Notes: generated by a model from the letters alone, not told the origin. DNA of 64,000 bases from Fusobacterium naviforme (GCA_003014445.1 PYGH01000001.1:310001-374000), one strand, 5' to 3'; numbered from the stretch's first letter, positions 24,320 through 33,447 are shown. Made by a program: numbers and translations.

Positions 24320-25924
24320 ATGCGTTATTCCTGTCTCATGGTGGATGATGAGGAGGATGTCAGCAGCGCGATCATCAATAAGCTGGACTGGAATGGGATG
24401 GGCTATGAGCAGCCCCGCTACGCCCGCAACGGTCTGGAGGCGCTGGACATGGCGGAGGAGGAGATCCCCGACGTGGTTATGACTGATATCAAGATGCCGT
24501 ATATGGACGGACTGGAGCTGAGCCGCCGCATGAAGGAGCTCTATCCGAATGTCCGCATCATCATCTTCTCCGGCTTTGATGAATTTGAGTACGCGCGCAC
24601 AGCGATACGTCTGGAGGCGGAGGAGTATATTCTGAAGCCGATCAATGCGGGCGAGCTCTCGAAGGTTTTTCTCCGCATCCGGGAGCAGCTGGACCGGGAG
24701 CATGATGAGGAGCAGAGCCTCAAGATGCTTCAGGAGTATTACAATAAGAGTCTGCCGACCCTTCAGGAGAACTTCTACGTCTCTCTGATCGAGGGAAAGT
24801 TTTCTGAGACGGAGCTGAGACAGCAGATGGAGGACTATCGCATCAGTCTTGACGGACCGAACTATGCGGTTGCCGTGTTTCATATCAGCAGCTCAGCGCT
24901 TCCCGAGGGCATGAGTCCTGTTCTGCTGGCGGTCTCAGTCCGAAAGCTCGTGCAGGAGCGCATGGAGGAGAACTGGAACGGGCGTTTTTTCTCCTATCTC
25001 GGGAATACGGTCATGATTGTTCAGCTCGGGGAGGAGGCGGAGATTATTCCCTTTACGGATGCCTGTGACCGCTTCTGCCGTCTCGCCAAGAGCATGCTGC
25101 GCGCCACGGTGAGTGCCGGAGTGGGGCAGTGCTGCAACCGGCTCTCCGAGCTGCCGGCTTCCTATACCGGCGCGCGGAGCGCTGTCTCCTACCGCATGAT
25201 TTACGGGACGGATCGGGCCATCAACATCGCGGAGATCGCGCCGCAGGAGAAGAACAGCACGGAGCGCGGGAGCGATGATGCGATGAGGAATATTTTCCGC
25301 ATGATCCGCATGGATCACGCGGAGGAGCTCCCCGGGGCCATTGCGGAGCATATTGCGGGCAGTGCGAGTGCTGCGGGCTCTCCGCAGGAGTACCGCTTCT
25401 TTATTATGGGGGTGGTGGGAGAGCTGTACCGCTTTGCCCGGGACAATGAGCTTCCGCCGGAGGAGATCTTCGGGGATAATGACGAGATGTACCGCACCAT
25501 TCAGCAGCTGGAGGCGAAGGAGTTTGAGGAGTGGATGAGCGTGGTCTGCCGGAAGATGCGGCTGATGATACGGGACAAGCGCGCCAGCACGACGCGTTCC
25601 TTTGCGGAACGTGCCATCGACTACGTGCAGGATCACTACGCGGACAATGCGCTTACCGTCGATGCGGTGTGCGGCCATCTGGGTGTCAGTGCGGCGTATT
25701 TTTCAACTATCTTCAAGCGGGAGACCGGGAAGACCTTTATCAACTATCTGACAGATTTTCGCATGGAGAAGGCGGTGAATCTTCTGCTCGGGAAGGATGA
25801 GAAGACCTATATCATAGCGCAGCAGGTCGGCTACAGCGACCCGAACTACTTCAGCTATGTATTCAAAAAGCAGTTTGGAGTATCTCCCTCCAGATACAAG
25901 TCGTCGAAGGGCAAGAGCAGATGA
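24320..25924 (+). CDS. YesN-type response regulator with AraC DNA-binding domain
   Basis: Response regulator of 534 residues. The receiver domain (1-120) has acidic pocket residues Asp 9 and Asp 10, phosphoacceptor Asp 56 in VVMTDIKMPYMDG and the conserved Lys in YILKPI. A long middle region (about 125-425) follows. The C-terminal AraC/XylS domain has two helix-turn-helices (DAVCGHLGVSAAYFSTIFKRETGKTFINYLTDFRMEKA and IAQQVGYSDPNYFSYVFKKQFGVSPSRYK). It overlaps the histidine kinase start by 4 bases (ATGA). With the downstream sugar-binding proteins it probably activates the galactose transport genes; that target is inferred from context. Confidence 0.92.
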   Translation: MRYSCLMVDDEEDVSSAIINKLDWNGMGYEQPRYARNGLEALDMAEEEIPDVVMTDIKMPYMDGLELSRRMKELYPNVRIIIFSGFDEFEYARTAIRLEAEEYILKPINAGELSKVFLRIREQLDREHDEEQSLKMLQEYYNKSLPTLQENFYVSLIEGKFSETELRQQMEDYRISLDGPNYAVAVFHISSSALPEGMSPVLLAVSVRKLVQERMEENWNGRFFSYLGNTVMIVQLGEEAEIIPFTDACDRFCRLAKSMLRATVSAGVGQCCNRLSELPASYTGARSAVSYRMIYGTDRAINIAEIAPQEKNSTERGSDDAMRNIFRMIRMDHAEELPGAIAEHIAGSASAAGSPQEYRFFIMGVVGELYRFARDNELPPEEIFGDNDEMYRTIQQLEAKEFEEWMSVVCRKMRLMIRDKRASTTRSFAERAIDYVQDHYADNALTVDAVCGHLGVSAAYFSTIFKRETGKTFINYLTDFRMEKAVNLLLGKDEKTYIIAQQVGYSDPNYFSYVFKKQFGVSPSRYKSSKGKSR

Positions 25925-27774
25925 TGGACAGAAAAGAGAAGAGGCGCTTTTTTGCCGCCCTGCCGTGGAGCATACGCTTTACGATACTGGTATCCTTCTC
26001 CATCGTATCGGCAGTCTGTACGACTGTGCTGGGGGTGGGACTGTACCGTCTCTTTGTGCAGCGCTCTGAGGAGATTCTCATCGAGAGCACGGAGCAGGTG
26101 CTGAATCAGACCTCCGCAAATCTCGAGGACTATCTCCGAAATATGCGCCGCATTGCGGACGCCATGTACTATGCGGTGATCAAGGATAAGGATATCGGGA
26201 CGGAGAGCATTGACGATGAGATGGATCTGCTCTATGAGGCAAACCGGGACGGGCTCATCAGTTTTGCGCTCTACAGAAAGGACGGGACGCTGCTCTCGGC
26301 CTCTCCGATTGCTGTGCAGAAGAAGGCGATTGATGTCCGCGCGCAGGAGTGGTTCGGGAGCGCCACAGGGGAGATGGAGAACCTGCACTTCTCCGTGCCG
26401 CATGTGCAGAATCTCTTTGACGATCCGAGCTATCGCTACTACTGGGTGATCTCCTTAAGCCGCCTTGTGGATCTGACAGATCACGGGCATCCCTCAGAGG
26501 GCATTCTCTTGGTTGATATGAACTACAGCACCATAGAGCAGATGTTGAGCGAGGTCAATGCAGACAGCGGCAACCGCTATGTCTACCTCTGTGACAGCAA
26601 TGGAGAGCTGATCTATCACCCACGGCAGATGCAGATCGCCTCCGGCTTTGTCAGGGAGAACAATGCTGAGGCCGTGCGCTATGAGGACGGTGTGCACAGC
26701 GAATATTTTCAGGGGGAGCGGCGGGAGATCATCGTGGACACGGTGAGCTACACCGGCTGGAAGCTGATCAGTGTGATGCCGGAGAGTGAGTTTGCGCTGG
26801 ATTTCACGAATACAAGGCTCATTGCGATACTCATGGTGACAATTGTGCTTCTTGCGGTGCTGCTGGTGAACCGCCTTGTGGCGGCGCGTATCTCGAAGCC
26901 GCTGATGCGGCTGAATGAGTCCATACGGAAGCTGGAGTCGGGGCAGGATCTCTACCCGGAGATCTATGTCGGCGGCAGCACGGAGGTGGAGCATCTCGGA
27001 AGGACACTCCGCAGCTATGTGGAGCAGATCAATCGGCTCATGCGGGATATCGTGATCGAGCAGGAGGAGAAGCGAAAGAGTGAGCTGGATGCGCTGCAGT
27101 CGCAGATCAACCCGCATTTTCTGTACAACACGCTGGATTCCATCGTGTGGATGATTGAGAGCGCACGCTACGAGGAGGCAGTCTCGATGATCAGCGAGCT
27201 GGCGAGTCTGTTCCGCATCAGTTTAAGCCGCGGGAAGACGATCATACGGCTCGGGGACGAGCTGCATCACGCCGAGAACTACATGAATATTCAGAAGGTT
27301 CGCTTTAAGAATAGCTTTTCTGTGCATTATGATATTGCCCCGGAGGTGCGGGACTGCTGTACGGTGAAGCTGATCGTACAGCCGATTCTGGAGAACGCGA
27401 TCTACTACGGGGTGAAGGACATGGAGGACGAGGGGGAGATCTCCGTGCGGGCCTGTCTTCAGGACGGGGAGATCCGCATCTGTGTAAGGGATAATGGCTA
27501 TGGCATACCGGAGGAGGAGCTTGGGGAGCTGCTAAAAGACACAGGCCGGATGCGCGGACATGGCTCCGGAGTGGGACTCATCAATGTGCAGAGACGCATA
27601 CAGCTGCGCTTTGGAGAGCGCTTTGGTCTCAGTGTGGAGAGCGAGCCGGATGTCGGAACCGAGGTGACGATACGGCTCCCGGCCATTCCGGCGACAGAGG
27701 AGAATCTGAGGCTGCTGGAGGAGGGAAAAAAGCCGGAGCAGCTGCCGGAGGGAGGAGAGAGGCATGAAGGATGA
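25921..27774 (+). CDS. YesM-type sensor histidine kinase
   Basis: Membrane sensor kinase of 617 residues. The first transmembrane helix is TILVSFSIVSAVCTTVLGVGLY (about 20-42). An extracellular sensor region of about 250 residues follows, then a second helix LIAILMVTIVLLAVLLVNRLV (about 300-320) and a HAMP linker. The His_kinase domain has the phosphoacceptor His 399 in QSQINPHFLYNTLDSIVWM. The ATPase domain has ENAIYYGVKD (N box), VRDNGYGIP (G1) and GHGSGVGLINVQRRI (G2). It starts within the stop of the response regulator. The extracellular part may contact the sugar-binding proteins encoded next, as in other clostridial sugar-sensing systems; this is inference. Confidence 0.92.
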   Translation: MMDRKEKRRFFAALPWSIRFTILVSFSIVSAVCTTVLGVGLYRLFVQRSEEILIESTEQVLNQTSANLEDYLRNMRRIADAMYYAVIKDKDIGTESIDDEMDLLYEANRDGLISFALYRKDGTLLSASPIAVQKKAIDVRAQEWFGSATGEMENLHFSVPHVQNLFDDPSYRYYWVISLSRLVDLTDHGHPSEGILLVDMNYSTIEQMLSEVNADSGNRYVYLCDSNGELIYHPRQMQIASGFVRENNAEAVRYEDGVHSEYFQGERREIIVDTVSYTGWKLISVMPESEFALDFTNTRLIAILMVTIVLLAVLLVNRLVAARISKPLMRLNESIRKLESGQDLYPEIYVGGSTEVEHLGRTLRSYVEQINRLMRDIVIEQEEKRKSELDALQSQINPHFLYNTLDSIVWMIESARYEEAVSMISELASLFRISLSRGKTIIRLGDELHHAENYMNIQKVRFKNSFSVHYDIAPEVRDCCTVKLIVQPILENAIYYGVKDMEDEGEISVRACLQDGEIRICVRDNGYGIPEEELGELLKDTGRMRGHGSGVGLINVQRRIQLRFGERFGLSVESEPDVGTEVTIRLPAIPATEENLRLLEEGKKPEQLPEGGERHEG

Positions 27775-28732
27775 TGGACTTTTGAGCTGGTTTCCGATCG
27801 TGATCCTGCTCTCCGTGATTGTTGCTGCATTTGCTTCGCGCCGCTCCTCGCACACGGTGCAGCCAAAGCACCAGCTCTCTGTGATTGTGAGCGAGAGCAC
27901 TCTGCCCCGCTGGGTCTCGTTTCAGGCCGGACTCATGCGCAGTGCGGAGGACAGCGGCATCAGCTTAAACTATGTCAGCACAAATGAGCTCCGGACGCTC
28001 GAAGAGGCCGAGGCGCTCGCGGAGAAGGAGCTGTCTGAGGGAGCGGACGCGATCGTCCTGCAGCTTCCGGAGAGCGAGGGCGCCGCCGGATTGGTGGAGC
28101 GGCTCAGCAGGAGGACAGTGCTTGTACTGGTGGATACGGTGTCCACTGCGGTCAGTCAGCCGGGAGCTGTGTGGGAGAGTGTCACGGCGGACGATTACGC
28201 AATCGGAGAGACGCTCGGCCGGGAGCTGATAGCTGCCGCAGCGGAAAACGGGACGGTCGGCATACTCTTCGACAATACGCGTCAGTCCTCTCTGCAGCGC
28301 AGGGTGAAGGGAATGAAAAATGTGCTGGCCGGGAGCTCTCTCGAGCTGGTCTGGGAGCAGGAGAGCGGACAGGATGGCGGTGCGCAGTTCAGAGCGGCGG
28401 ATGAACTGCAGCAGGCAGATGCGATTGCCGCGGTGGATGATAAGAGTTTGGCACTCGCCGTGAGCTATGCCGCTGAACGGGAGGAGAAGCCGCTGCTGCT
28501 TGGGGTCGGAAATTCCGATCAGAATGTATACGCGCTGGATCAGGGCGCGGTGCAGCGGCTTATTGTGGTGAACGAGTTCAATATGGGCTATCAGGCTGTG
28601 CTTGAGGCTGCGGCACATCTTGAGAAGCGGGGGGATCCCGCGGGAGAGGAGAGCGTGGAGTTCCGCGTGATTTCCCATGAAAACATGTTTGAGAGCGAGA
28701 ACCAGAAGCTTCTGTTTCCGCTGGTGCAGTGA
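27764..28732 (+). CDS. Membrane-anchored periplasmic-binding-protein homologue
   Basis: Sugar-binding-protein (LacI/RbsB fold) homologue of 322 residues. It starts inside the kinase gene. An N-terminal hydrophobic helix (LLSWFPIVILLSVIVAAFA) lacks a lipobox Cys, so it is probably a membrane anchor. The fold is recognisable from LSVIVSESTLPRWVSFQAGLMRSAEDSGI, EGADAIVLQLPESEG, VLVLVDTVS, TVGILFDNTRQSSLQRRVKGM and AIAAVDDKSLALAVSYA. It differs from MglB in lacking the calcium loop. Position between the kinase and an MglB homologue suggests a sensory rather than transport role. Confidence 0.78.
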   Translation: MKDDGLLSWFPIVILLSVIVAAFASRRSSHTVQPKHQLSVIVSESTLPRWVSFQAGLMRSAEDSGISLNYVSTNELRTLEEAEALAEKELSEGADAIVLQLPESEGAAGLVERLSRRTVLVLVDTVSTAVSQPGAVWESVTADDYAIGETLGRELIAAAAENGTVGILFDNTRQSSLQRRVKGMKNVLAGSSLELVWEQESGQDGGAQFRAADELQQADAIAAVDDKSLALAVSYAAEREEKPLLLGVGNSDQNVYALDQGAVQRLIVVNEFNMGYQAVLEAAAHLEKRGDPAGEESVEFRVISHENMFESENQKLLFPLVQ

Positions 28733-28758
28733 TGATACGGACCGGGAGGGAGAGAACG

Positions 28759-29805
28759 ATGGACAAGGACCTTTTTGCAGGGAAAGGTTTTCATCTGCGC
28801 GCTGTGTGTCTCCTGCTGCTTTTTCTGTTGTGTCTCACCGGCTGCGGGGAGCATGCTGAGACACAGCCGCGGAAGATACGCATCGGTGTGACGCTCTACG
28901 ATCAGTACGATACCTTTATTTCTGAGCTCATGATGCATTTTAATGAACAGGCAGCGCTGCAGCAGGAGAATATCACACTGGAGATACTCAATGCCGCGAA
29001 GAGCCAGCAGACGCAGAACCGTCAGGTACAGAAGCTCATTGAGGACGGCTGCGATGTGATCTGCGTCAATCTTGTGGACCGCACCTCACCGACCAAAATC
29101 ATTGATATGGCGAAGAAAAACAGCGTTCCGGTGATTTTTTTCAACCGTGAGCTCGTAGAGGAGGATCTGCTGCGCTGGGACAGGCTGTACTATGTCGGGG
29201 CGGATGCCTTTGAGTCGGGGATCCTCGAGGGACAGATTGCAGCGGAGCGCTGCAACACAGACCCCTCCGTGGACAGAAATGGAGACGGAAGCATACAGTA
29301 TATCGTGCTGGAGGGCGAGGTCGGCCATCAGGACGCGATTGTGCGGACGGAGTACTGCGTGAACACACTTCTGGATCAGGGGGTGCCGTTGGAGAAGCTG
29401 GGATATGTGCTTGCGAACTGGAACCGGATGCAGGCGCAGACGCAGGTGTCGCAGATGGTCAGCGAGTATGGAGAAGCCATAGAGATGATACTTTCCAATA
29501 ATGACGACATGGCGCTGGGAGCGATCGATGCCTACAAGAATGCGGAGATCCCGGAGGAGCGCCGTCCCATCATTGTGGGGATAGACGGCACGGAGCCGGG
29601 GCTCCGCGCCGTGAAGCAGGGGGAGATGATCGGAACGGTCTACAATGACGGAAGGGGACAGGCGGAGGCCATGTTTGCGCTCTGCCTTTCCGTCGCCGGA
29701 GGAACAGAGCTTCAGGACTACGAGCTAATCGACGGTAAGTACATTCGCCTGCCCTATCAGAAGATCACTCCGGAGAATGTGGATCGCTTCCGGAGGGAGG
29801 AGTAA
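28759..29805 (+). CDS. Galactose-binding lipoprotein of MglB family, ordinary domain order
   Basis: Lipoprotein of 348 residues with lipobox LTGC (Cys 29). ATG 28759 follows GGGAGGGAG. Domain order is that of normal MglB: IRIGVTLYDQYDTFISELM at the start, VICVNLVDRTSPTKIIDMA, PVIFFNREL, calcium loop VDRNGDGSIQYIVLEGEVGHQDA, ILSNNDDMALGAIDA, IVGIDGTEPGL and GTVYNDGRGQAEAM. No permease or ATPase gene lies beside it, and it follows the sensor kinase. It therefore probably delivers a galactose signal to the kinase, although sharing the Mgl importer cannot be excluded. It is also a useful linear reference for the permuted MglB at 17109. Confidence 0.88.
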   Translation: MDKDLFAGKGFHLRAVCLLLLFLLCLTGCGEHAETQPRKIRIGVTLYDQYDTFISELMMHFNEQAALQQENITLEILNAAKSQQTQNRQVQKLIEDGCDVICVNLVDRTSPTKIIDMAKKNSVPVIFFNRELVEEDLLRWDRLYYVGADAFESGILEGQIAAERCNTDPSVDRNGDGSIQYIVLEGEVGHQDAIVRTEYCVNTLLDQGVPLEKLGYVLANWNRMQAQTQVSQMVSEYGEAIEMILSNNDDMALGAIDAYKNAEIPEERRPIIVGIDGTEPGLRAVKQGEMIGTVYNDGRGQAEAMFALCLSVAGGTELQDYELIDGKYIRLPYQKITPENVDRFRREE

Positions 29806-29825
29806 CTGACAAATATAAATTCAGC

Positions 29826-29884
29826 CATAAAAATACCGACCTCCAATCGTTCGATTTTTAGGTCTAACTTTGGGGGGCGGTACA
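29826..29884 (-). mobile_element. Terminal remnant of an IS3-family (IS150-like) element
   Basis: Read on the minus strand from 29884, the sequence begins TGTACCGCCCCCCAAAG then TTAGACC. This fits the TGTACTG..CCCAAAA.GTTAGAC type of terminal inverted repeat found in IS150-group elements. About 35 bases further in comes GGAGGT followed 10 bases later by an ATG at 29828, as expected for the start of the first transposase gene. The element then stops; no transposase is present. Only one end survives. The family assignment is from memory of the repeat pattern. Confidence 0.55.
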
Positions 29885-29986
29885 TTACAGCAGGTGCTTT
29901 TGTTTTGTTAAAAAATCAGGAGGAATGTGATTTCAGTGCTGCGTCCGGGAGCGTACAGCCACCTCGCCTGACGAATAGAAATCTCA

Positions 29987-30637
29987 TCAGCACAGCGGCT
30001 TCCGGTCAGGAAAATATGTTTCATGCACACGCAGCATGATATCCCGGAGCGGAAGGAGTGCCTCTGCGGCACTGAATTGCTGTGGAATTTCCTCACAGAC
30101 CAGCAGAATCTCACTGCGGATGCGCTCCGCCATGCTCTCCTCGCTCACGGAGATCATTCCGAACAGGGCGGAGCGATAGCTGGAATCCCGCGCGCAGCTG
30201 CCGATGAAGCAGCGCGCGAGGTCCTCCCACTCTGCGTACAGCAGCGGCAGGCAGCACTCCGCACTGTAAAAGGGCTCGGGCCAGAATTCGGGTGCGCAGA
30301 GCGCGCGCATGTGCTCTCGGAACTCAGCTTTTTCCCGTTTTCTGTTCAGGAGGGAGGAGCCGCGGTGATACCCCGCCTTCAGGAGAATAAAGGCGCGGAG
30401 AAAGGCGTCCGGGCGGGGCGCTCTCCTTCTGTGCGGCGCGCCGCCGAGGATGCGCTGAGCCTCCCTTGAGGAGCCAAAGCGGCGGCGGAGGAGCATCAGA
30501 CGTATCTTATTGTCCTCGGAGTCCGGCTGCTCCTTCAGAATATGGAGGAGGCAGGCCTCGCGGAGATCGATGTCCGTGAGCTCGTAGTAGTGTGCAGGCC
30601 AGTCGGCGAGCTTTTCGGCGGGAAGAGAGCTGCTCAT
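29987..30637 (-). CDS. Uncharacterised protein coupled to galT
   Basis: I do not recognise this 216-residue protein with confidence. It is soluble, with no signal peptide or membrane helix, rich in Arg, Leu and Glu, and probably helical. Notable stretches are ACLLHILKEQPDSEDNKIRLMLLRRRFG and FYSAECCLPLLYAEWEDLARCFIGSCARDSSYRSALFGM. Its ATG overlaps the galT stop, so it is translationally coupled to galT. Its job may therefore relate to hexose-phosphate metabolism; similar genes downstream of galT appear in relatives, from memory. The interval 29806-29986 holds only the IS remnant. Confidence 0.65.
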   Translation of the reverse strand: MSSSLPAEKLADWPAHYYELTDIDLREACLLHILKEQPDSEDNKIRLMLLRRRFGSSREAQRILGGAPHRRRAPRPDAFLRAFILLKAGYHRGSSLLNRKREKAEFREHMRALCAPEFWPEPFYSAECCLPLLYAEWEDLARCFIGSCARDSSYRSALFGMISVSEESMAERIRSEILLVCEEIPQQFSAAEALLPLRDIMLRVHETYFPDRKPLC

Positions 30638-32253
30638 GCCCCGGCCCCCGCTGCCGCTGCAAAGCGGGAGAACTGCGCCCGTCCCTCCGGACTGTCCTTG
30701 AAGACACCGCTGTGCTCCAGTACCCTTGCGAAGACGAGTCCCGTCTCCTCCTCCAGCAGGTGCTCCAGTGCTACGCGGGATTTTGCGTTGTCCTGCACTG
30801 CTTCGGGACTGAATTCCGGGTGCCTTTTAAGAATGTCGGCGACCCATGCGGCGTGCGGGGCGAGCTCCGGTTCCGAGGCGGGATTCCGTCCCGCGAGTAT
30901 CACGGCCTTCAGCGCCTCCAGCTCCTTTAAGAGCCGTGCGGGGAGCACCGCGAGGCCCATCACCTCGATGAGGCCTATATTTTCCTTCTTGATGTGGTGC
31001 AGCTCCTGATGCGGGTGGAAGATGCCGAGCGGGTATGCTTCCGTGGTTCTGTTGTTCCGCAGCACGAGATCCAGCTCATAGAGCGCCTCCCTTCTCCTTG
31101 CGATCGGGGTGATGGTGTTGTGCGGCGCACCCTGGAAAGCAACGGCCTCCGCCGCGCTGTCGCCGTGGGAGAGGATGTCGGCGCTCTCATCTGTGTAGGC
31201 GCGCCAGCAGCGGAGTATGTGTCCGGCGAGCGCAGTGATGCGCTGTGGGTCGCTGCCGGTCAGGCGTATCACGGACATGGGCCAGTTTACGATGCCTGCG
31301 CGGATATCCGGAAAGTCTGTGAAGCGCAGCTCCTCCCGCAGAGCGGCGCGCGCCATGGCAAAGCTGTAGCGTCCGCCCTGATAGTGCTCGTGCGTCAGTA
31401 TGGAGCCGCCGACGATCGGGAGATCGGCGTTTGAGCCGACAGTGTAGTGCGGGAAGAGCGTGACGAATTCCAGCAGGCGGGAGAAGCTCTGTTCGTCGAT
31501 TTTCATCGGCGTGTGCGCGCCGGAGAGGACGATGCAGTGCTCATTGTAGTAGACGTAGGGAGAGTACTGGAGGAACCACGCTTCCCCGCCGAGGGTCAGG
31601 GGAATCAGGCGAATGTTCTGCCTTGCGGGGTGGTTCAGCCTCCCGGCGTAGCCCTCATTTTCCCGGCAGAGCAGGCACTTCGGATAGTCGGACTGCGCCT
31701 TTTTAAGTGCCGCCGCGATGGCGCGGGGATCCTTCTCCGGCTTGGAGAGGTTGATGGTGATATCCAGCTCGCCGTAGCGGGTGGAGACGATCCATTTTCT
31801 GTCCTTTCGGATGCGGTAGCGGCGGATGTAGTCGCTGTTCTCGGCGAGGGCGTAGAAGTAATCTGTCGCCGCCTCGGGACTCTCGGCGTAGCGCGCGCGG
31901 AATTCCCGTATTACCTCTGAGGGACGCGGCATCAGAAGTCCCATGAGCTTGGTGTCGAGGAGATCGCGGCTTGTCACGCCATCCTCGATGATGCCGCGGT
32001 TCACCGCATCATCCAGCAGCGCGCGGAGTATCTCCTCGAGCGCAGGAGCATCGGCCGCGTTCTCAGTATTTTGATCGCAGAGCGGCAGCGGGGGCTCCGC
32101 GGGAGGGAGCTGCAGTGCGTCGAGAAGCAGGTTATAGCTGTATACGGCGTCCTCCGGGGCGAGCAGTTCGCTGCGGATTCCGTACTGCACCAGAGCGGCT
32201 GACGCCTTATATGGGTTGGAGCTGAGTTCGGTCATCGTGAATGTAGTTGCCAT
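30634..32253 (-). CDS. galT: UDP-glucose--hexose-1-phosphate uridylyltransferase (Firmicutes type)
   Basis: Converts galactose-1-phosphate and UDP-glucose to glucose-1-phosphate and UDP-galactose. The 539 residues fit the large Firmicutes-type GalT, not the short E. coli type. The expected segments are PSEVIREFRARYAESPEAATDYFY, NEGYAGRLNHPARQNIRLIPL, EHCIVLSGAHTPMKID, GSILTHEHYQGGRYSFAM (His-x-His-containing active-site region) and EAVAFQGAPHNTITPIARRR. AGGAGG precedes the start. It completes the Leloir pathway with galK at 15681, on the other side of the transport and sensing genes. No galE is visible in the window. Confidence 0.94.
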   Translation of the reverse strand: MATTFTMTELSSNPYKASAALVQYGIRSELLAPEDAVYSYNLLLDALQLPPAEPPLPLCDQNTENAADAPALEEILRALLDDAVNRGIIEDGVTSRDLLDTKLMGLLMPRPSEVIREFRARYAESPEAATDYFYALAENSDYIRRYRIRKDRKWIVSTRYGELDITINLSKPEKDPRAIAAALKKAQSDYPKCLLCRENEGYAGRLNHPARQNIRLIPLTLGGEAWFLQYSPYVYYNEHCIVLSGAHTPMKIDEQSFSRLLEFVTLFPHYTVGSNADLPIVGGSILTHEHYQGGRYSFAMARAALREELRFTDFPDIRAGIVNWPMSVIRLTGSDPQRITALAGHILRCWRAYTDESADILSHGDSAAEAVAFQGAPHNTITPIARRREALYELDLVLRNNRTTEAYPLGIFHPHQELHHIKKENIGLIEVMGLAVLPARLLKELEALKAVILAGRNPASEPELAPHAAWVADILKRHPEFSPEAVQDNAKSRVALEHLLEEETGLVFARVLEHSGVFKDSPEGRAQFSRFAAAAGAGA

Positions 32254-32337
32254 GAAAACCTCCTGTGTGCAAAATCAAGTCACTGCTATCATGGCGCGGA
32301 TGGCAGAAAAATGCAATAAGAAAGCGGAGGGCAGAAC

Positions 32338-32373
32338 AAAAAGCGCCGGCTGAGAGTACAGCCGACGCTTTTC
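32338..32373 (-). terminator. Rho-independent terminator for the perR-rubrerythrin unit
   Basis: AAAAGCGCCGGCTG and CAGCCGACGCTTTT pair around AGAGTA with one mismatch. Read on the minus strand it is followed by TTTTTGTT. It lies 50 bases after the rubrerythrin stop. Confidence 0.75.
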
Positions 32374-32420
32374 GTCGTAAAAGTATGCCTGTAATTGGAG
32401 GCACAGGACATATGCAGTGA

Positions 32421-32972
32421 TTACTCGCCGAAATATCTCTTCAGAAGGCCAGCGAAGGCTCTGCCGTGACGTGCCTCATCGCGCGCCATCTCATGAACCG
32501 TGTCGTGGATTGCGTCGAGGTTGGCCTTCTTGGCCATGGTGGCGAGATCAACCTTGCCCTGCGTAGCGCCGTTCTCCGCAGCGACGCGCATTTCAAGATT
32601 CTTCTTGGTGGAATCGGTCAGCACCTCTCCGAGCAGCTCAGCAAATCTGGAGGCGTGATCGGCCTCCTCGAAGGCAGCGGTCTTCCAGTACTCGCCGATC
32701 TCCGGATATCCCTCGCGGAAGGCGACTCTGGACATGGCGAGGTACATGCCGACCTCGGAGCACTCGCCCTCGAAGTTTGCTCTGAGACCGTTCTTGATCT
32801 CCTCATCGACATCCTTTGCCACGCCGACGATATGCTCGGCAGCCCAGGTCATCTCGCCCTCATCCTTAATCTCCTCGAAAGCGCTGGACGGCTGCTTACA
32901 CTGCGGACACTGCTCCGGTGCATTCTCGCCTTCCCAGATATAGCCGCAAACCTTACATCTCCACTTCTTCAT
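32421..32972 (-). CDS. rbr: Reverse rubrerythrin
   Basis: Peroxide-reducing di-iron protein of anaerobes, 183 residues. A rubredoxin-like iron site is at the N terminus ([14 protein letters not shown]...APEQCPQC, two C-x2-C pairs), before the ferritin-like four-helix domain. This is the opposite of classical rubrerythrin, hence reverse rubrerythrin. The ferritin domain keeps Glu/His ligand motifs ([64 protein letters not shown]). AAGGAG precedes the ATG. It lies 36 bases after the PerR-type regulator gene and is probably cotranscribed with it. Confidence 0.93.
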   Translation of the reverse strand: MKKWRCKVCGYIWEGENAPEQCPQCKQPSSAFEEIKDEGEMTWAAEHIVGVAKDVDEEIKNGLRANFEGECSEVGMYLAMSRVAFREGYPEIGEYWKTAAFEEADHASRFAELLGEVLTDSTKKNLEMRVAAENGATQGKVDLATMAKKANLDAIHDTVHEMARDEARHGRAFAGLLKRYFGE

Positions 32973-33008
32973 AATCGTTCTCCTTCATAATATGATTGTT
33001 TTATAAAA

Positions 33009-33422
33009 TCAGTTGCTGTCTGTGTTTTGACGCCCTGCCTTCCGGCAGTCATTGCAGTACCCGTAAAAGATGAGGGAGTGACAATCTACATCTCCGAGTC
33101 CGGCCTGCTCTGCCATGCGGTTCAGATCCGGTTTAAGTTTCATGGGAAGATCCATCACACGCCCGCAGCTCCGGCATACAAAATGGCAGTGATCGCTGGT
33201 ATCATAATCGTAGCGCTCCGTGCCATCGTCACAGTGCACCTTCCGTATACTGCCCATCTCAGAGAGCAGAGAAAGGTTTCTGTAAACTGTGCCGAGACTG
33301 ATGTGGGGGAATTCCCTGCGCAGAGACTGGTACAGCGCGTCCGCGGTCGGATGATCGCCTCGCGACATCAGATTCTTAAGAATTGCCTCACGCTGGCGGC
33401 TGTATTTGATCGTCTTTTCCAT
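33009..33422 (-). CDS. perR: Fur-family peroxide regulator (PerR-like)
   Basis: Metal-dependent repressor of 137 residues. The N-terminal winged helix contains YSRQREAILKNLMSRGDHPTADALYQSLRREFPHISLGTVYRNLSLLSEMG, the standard Fur/PerR recognition region. The metal-sensing half has HCDDGTERYDYDTSDHCHFVCRSCGRV and a second Cys pair near the end (YCNDCRKAG), giving the structural zinc site. The Asp in DDGTERYDYD favours PerR over Fur or Zur. Operon position before rubrerythrin supports a peroxide-stress role. A PerR-box-like palindrome overlaps its promoter, suggesting autorepression. Confidence 0.85.
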   Translation of the reverse strand: MEKTIKYSRQREAILKNLMSRGDHPTADALYQSLRREFPHISLGTVYRNLSLLSEMGSIRKVHCDDGTERYDYDTSDHCHFVCRSCGRVMDLPMKLKPDLNRMAEQAGLGDVDCHSLIFYGYCNDCRKAGRQNTDSN

Positions 33423-33447
33423 AGCACCTCATCGATAATAGGAACTG

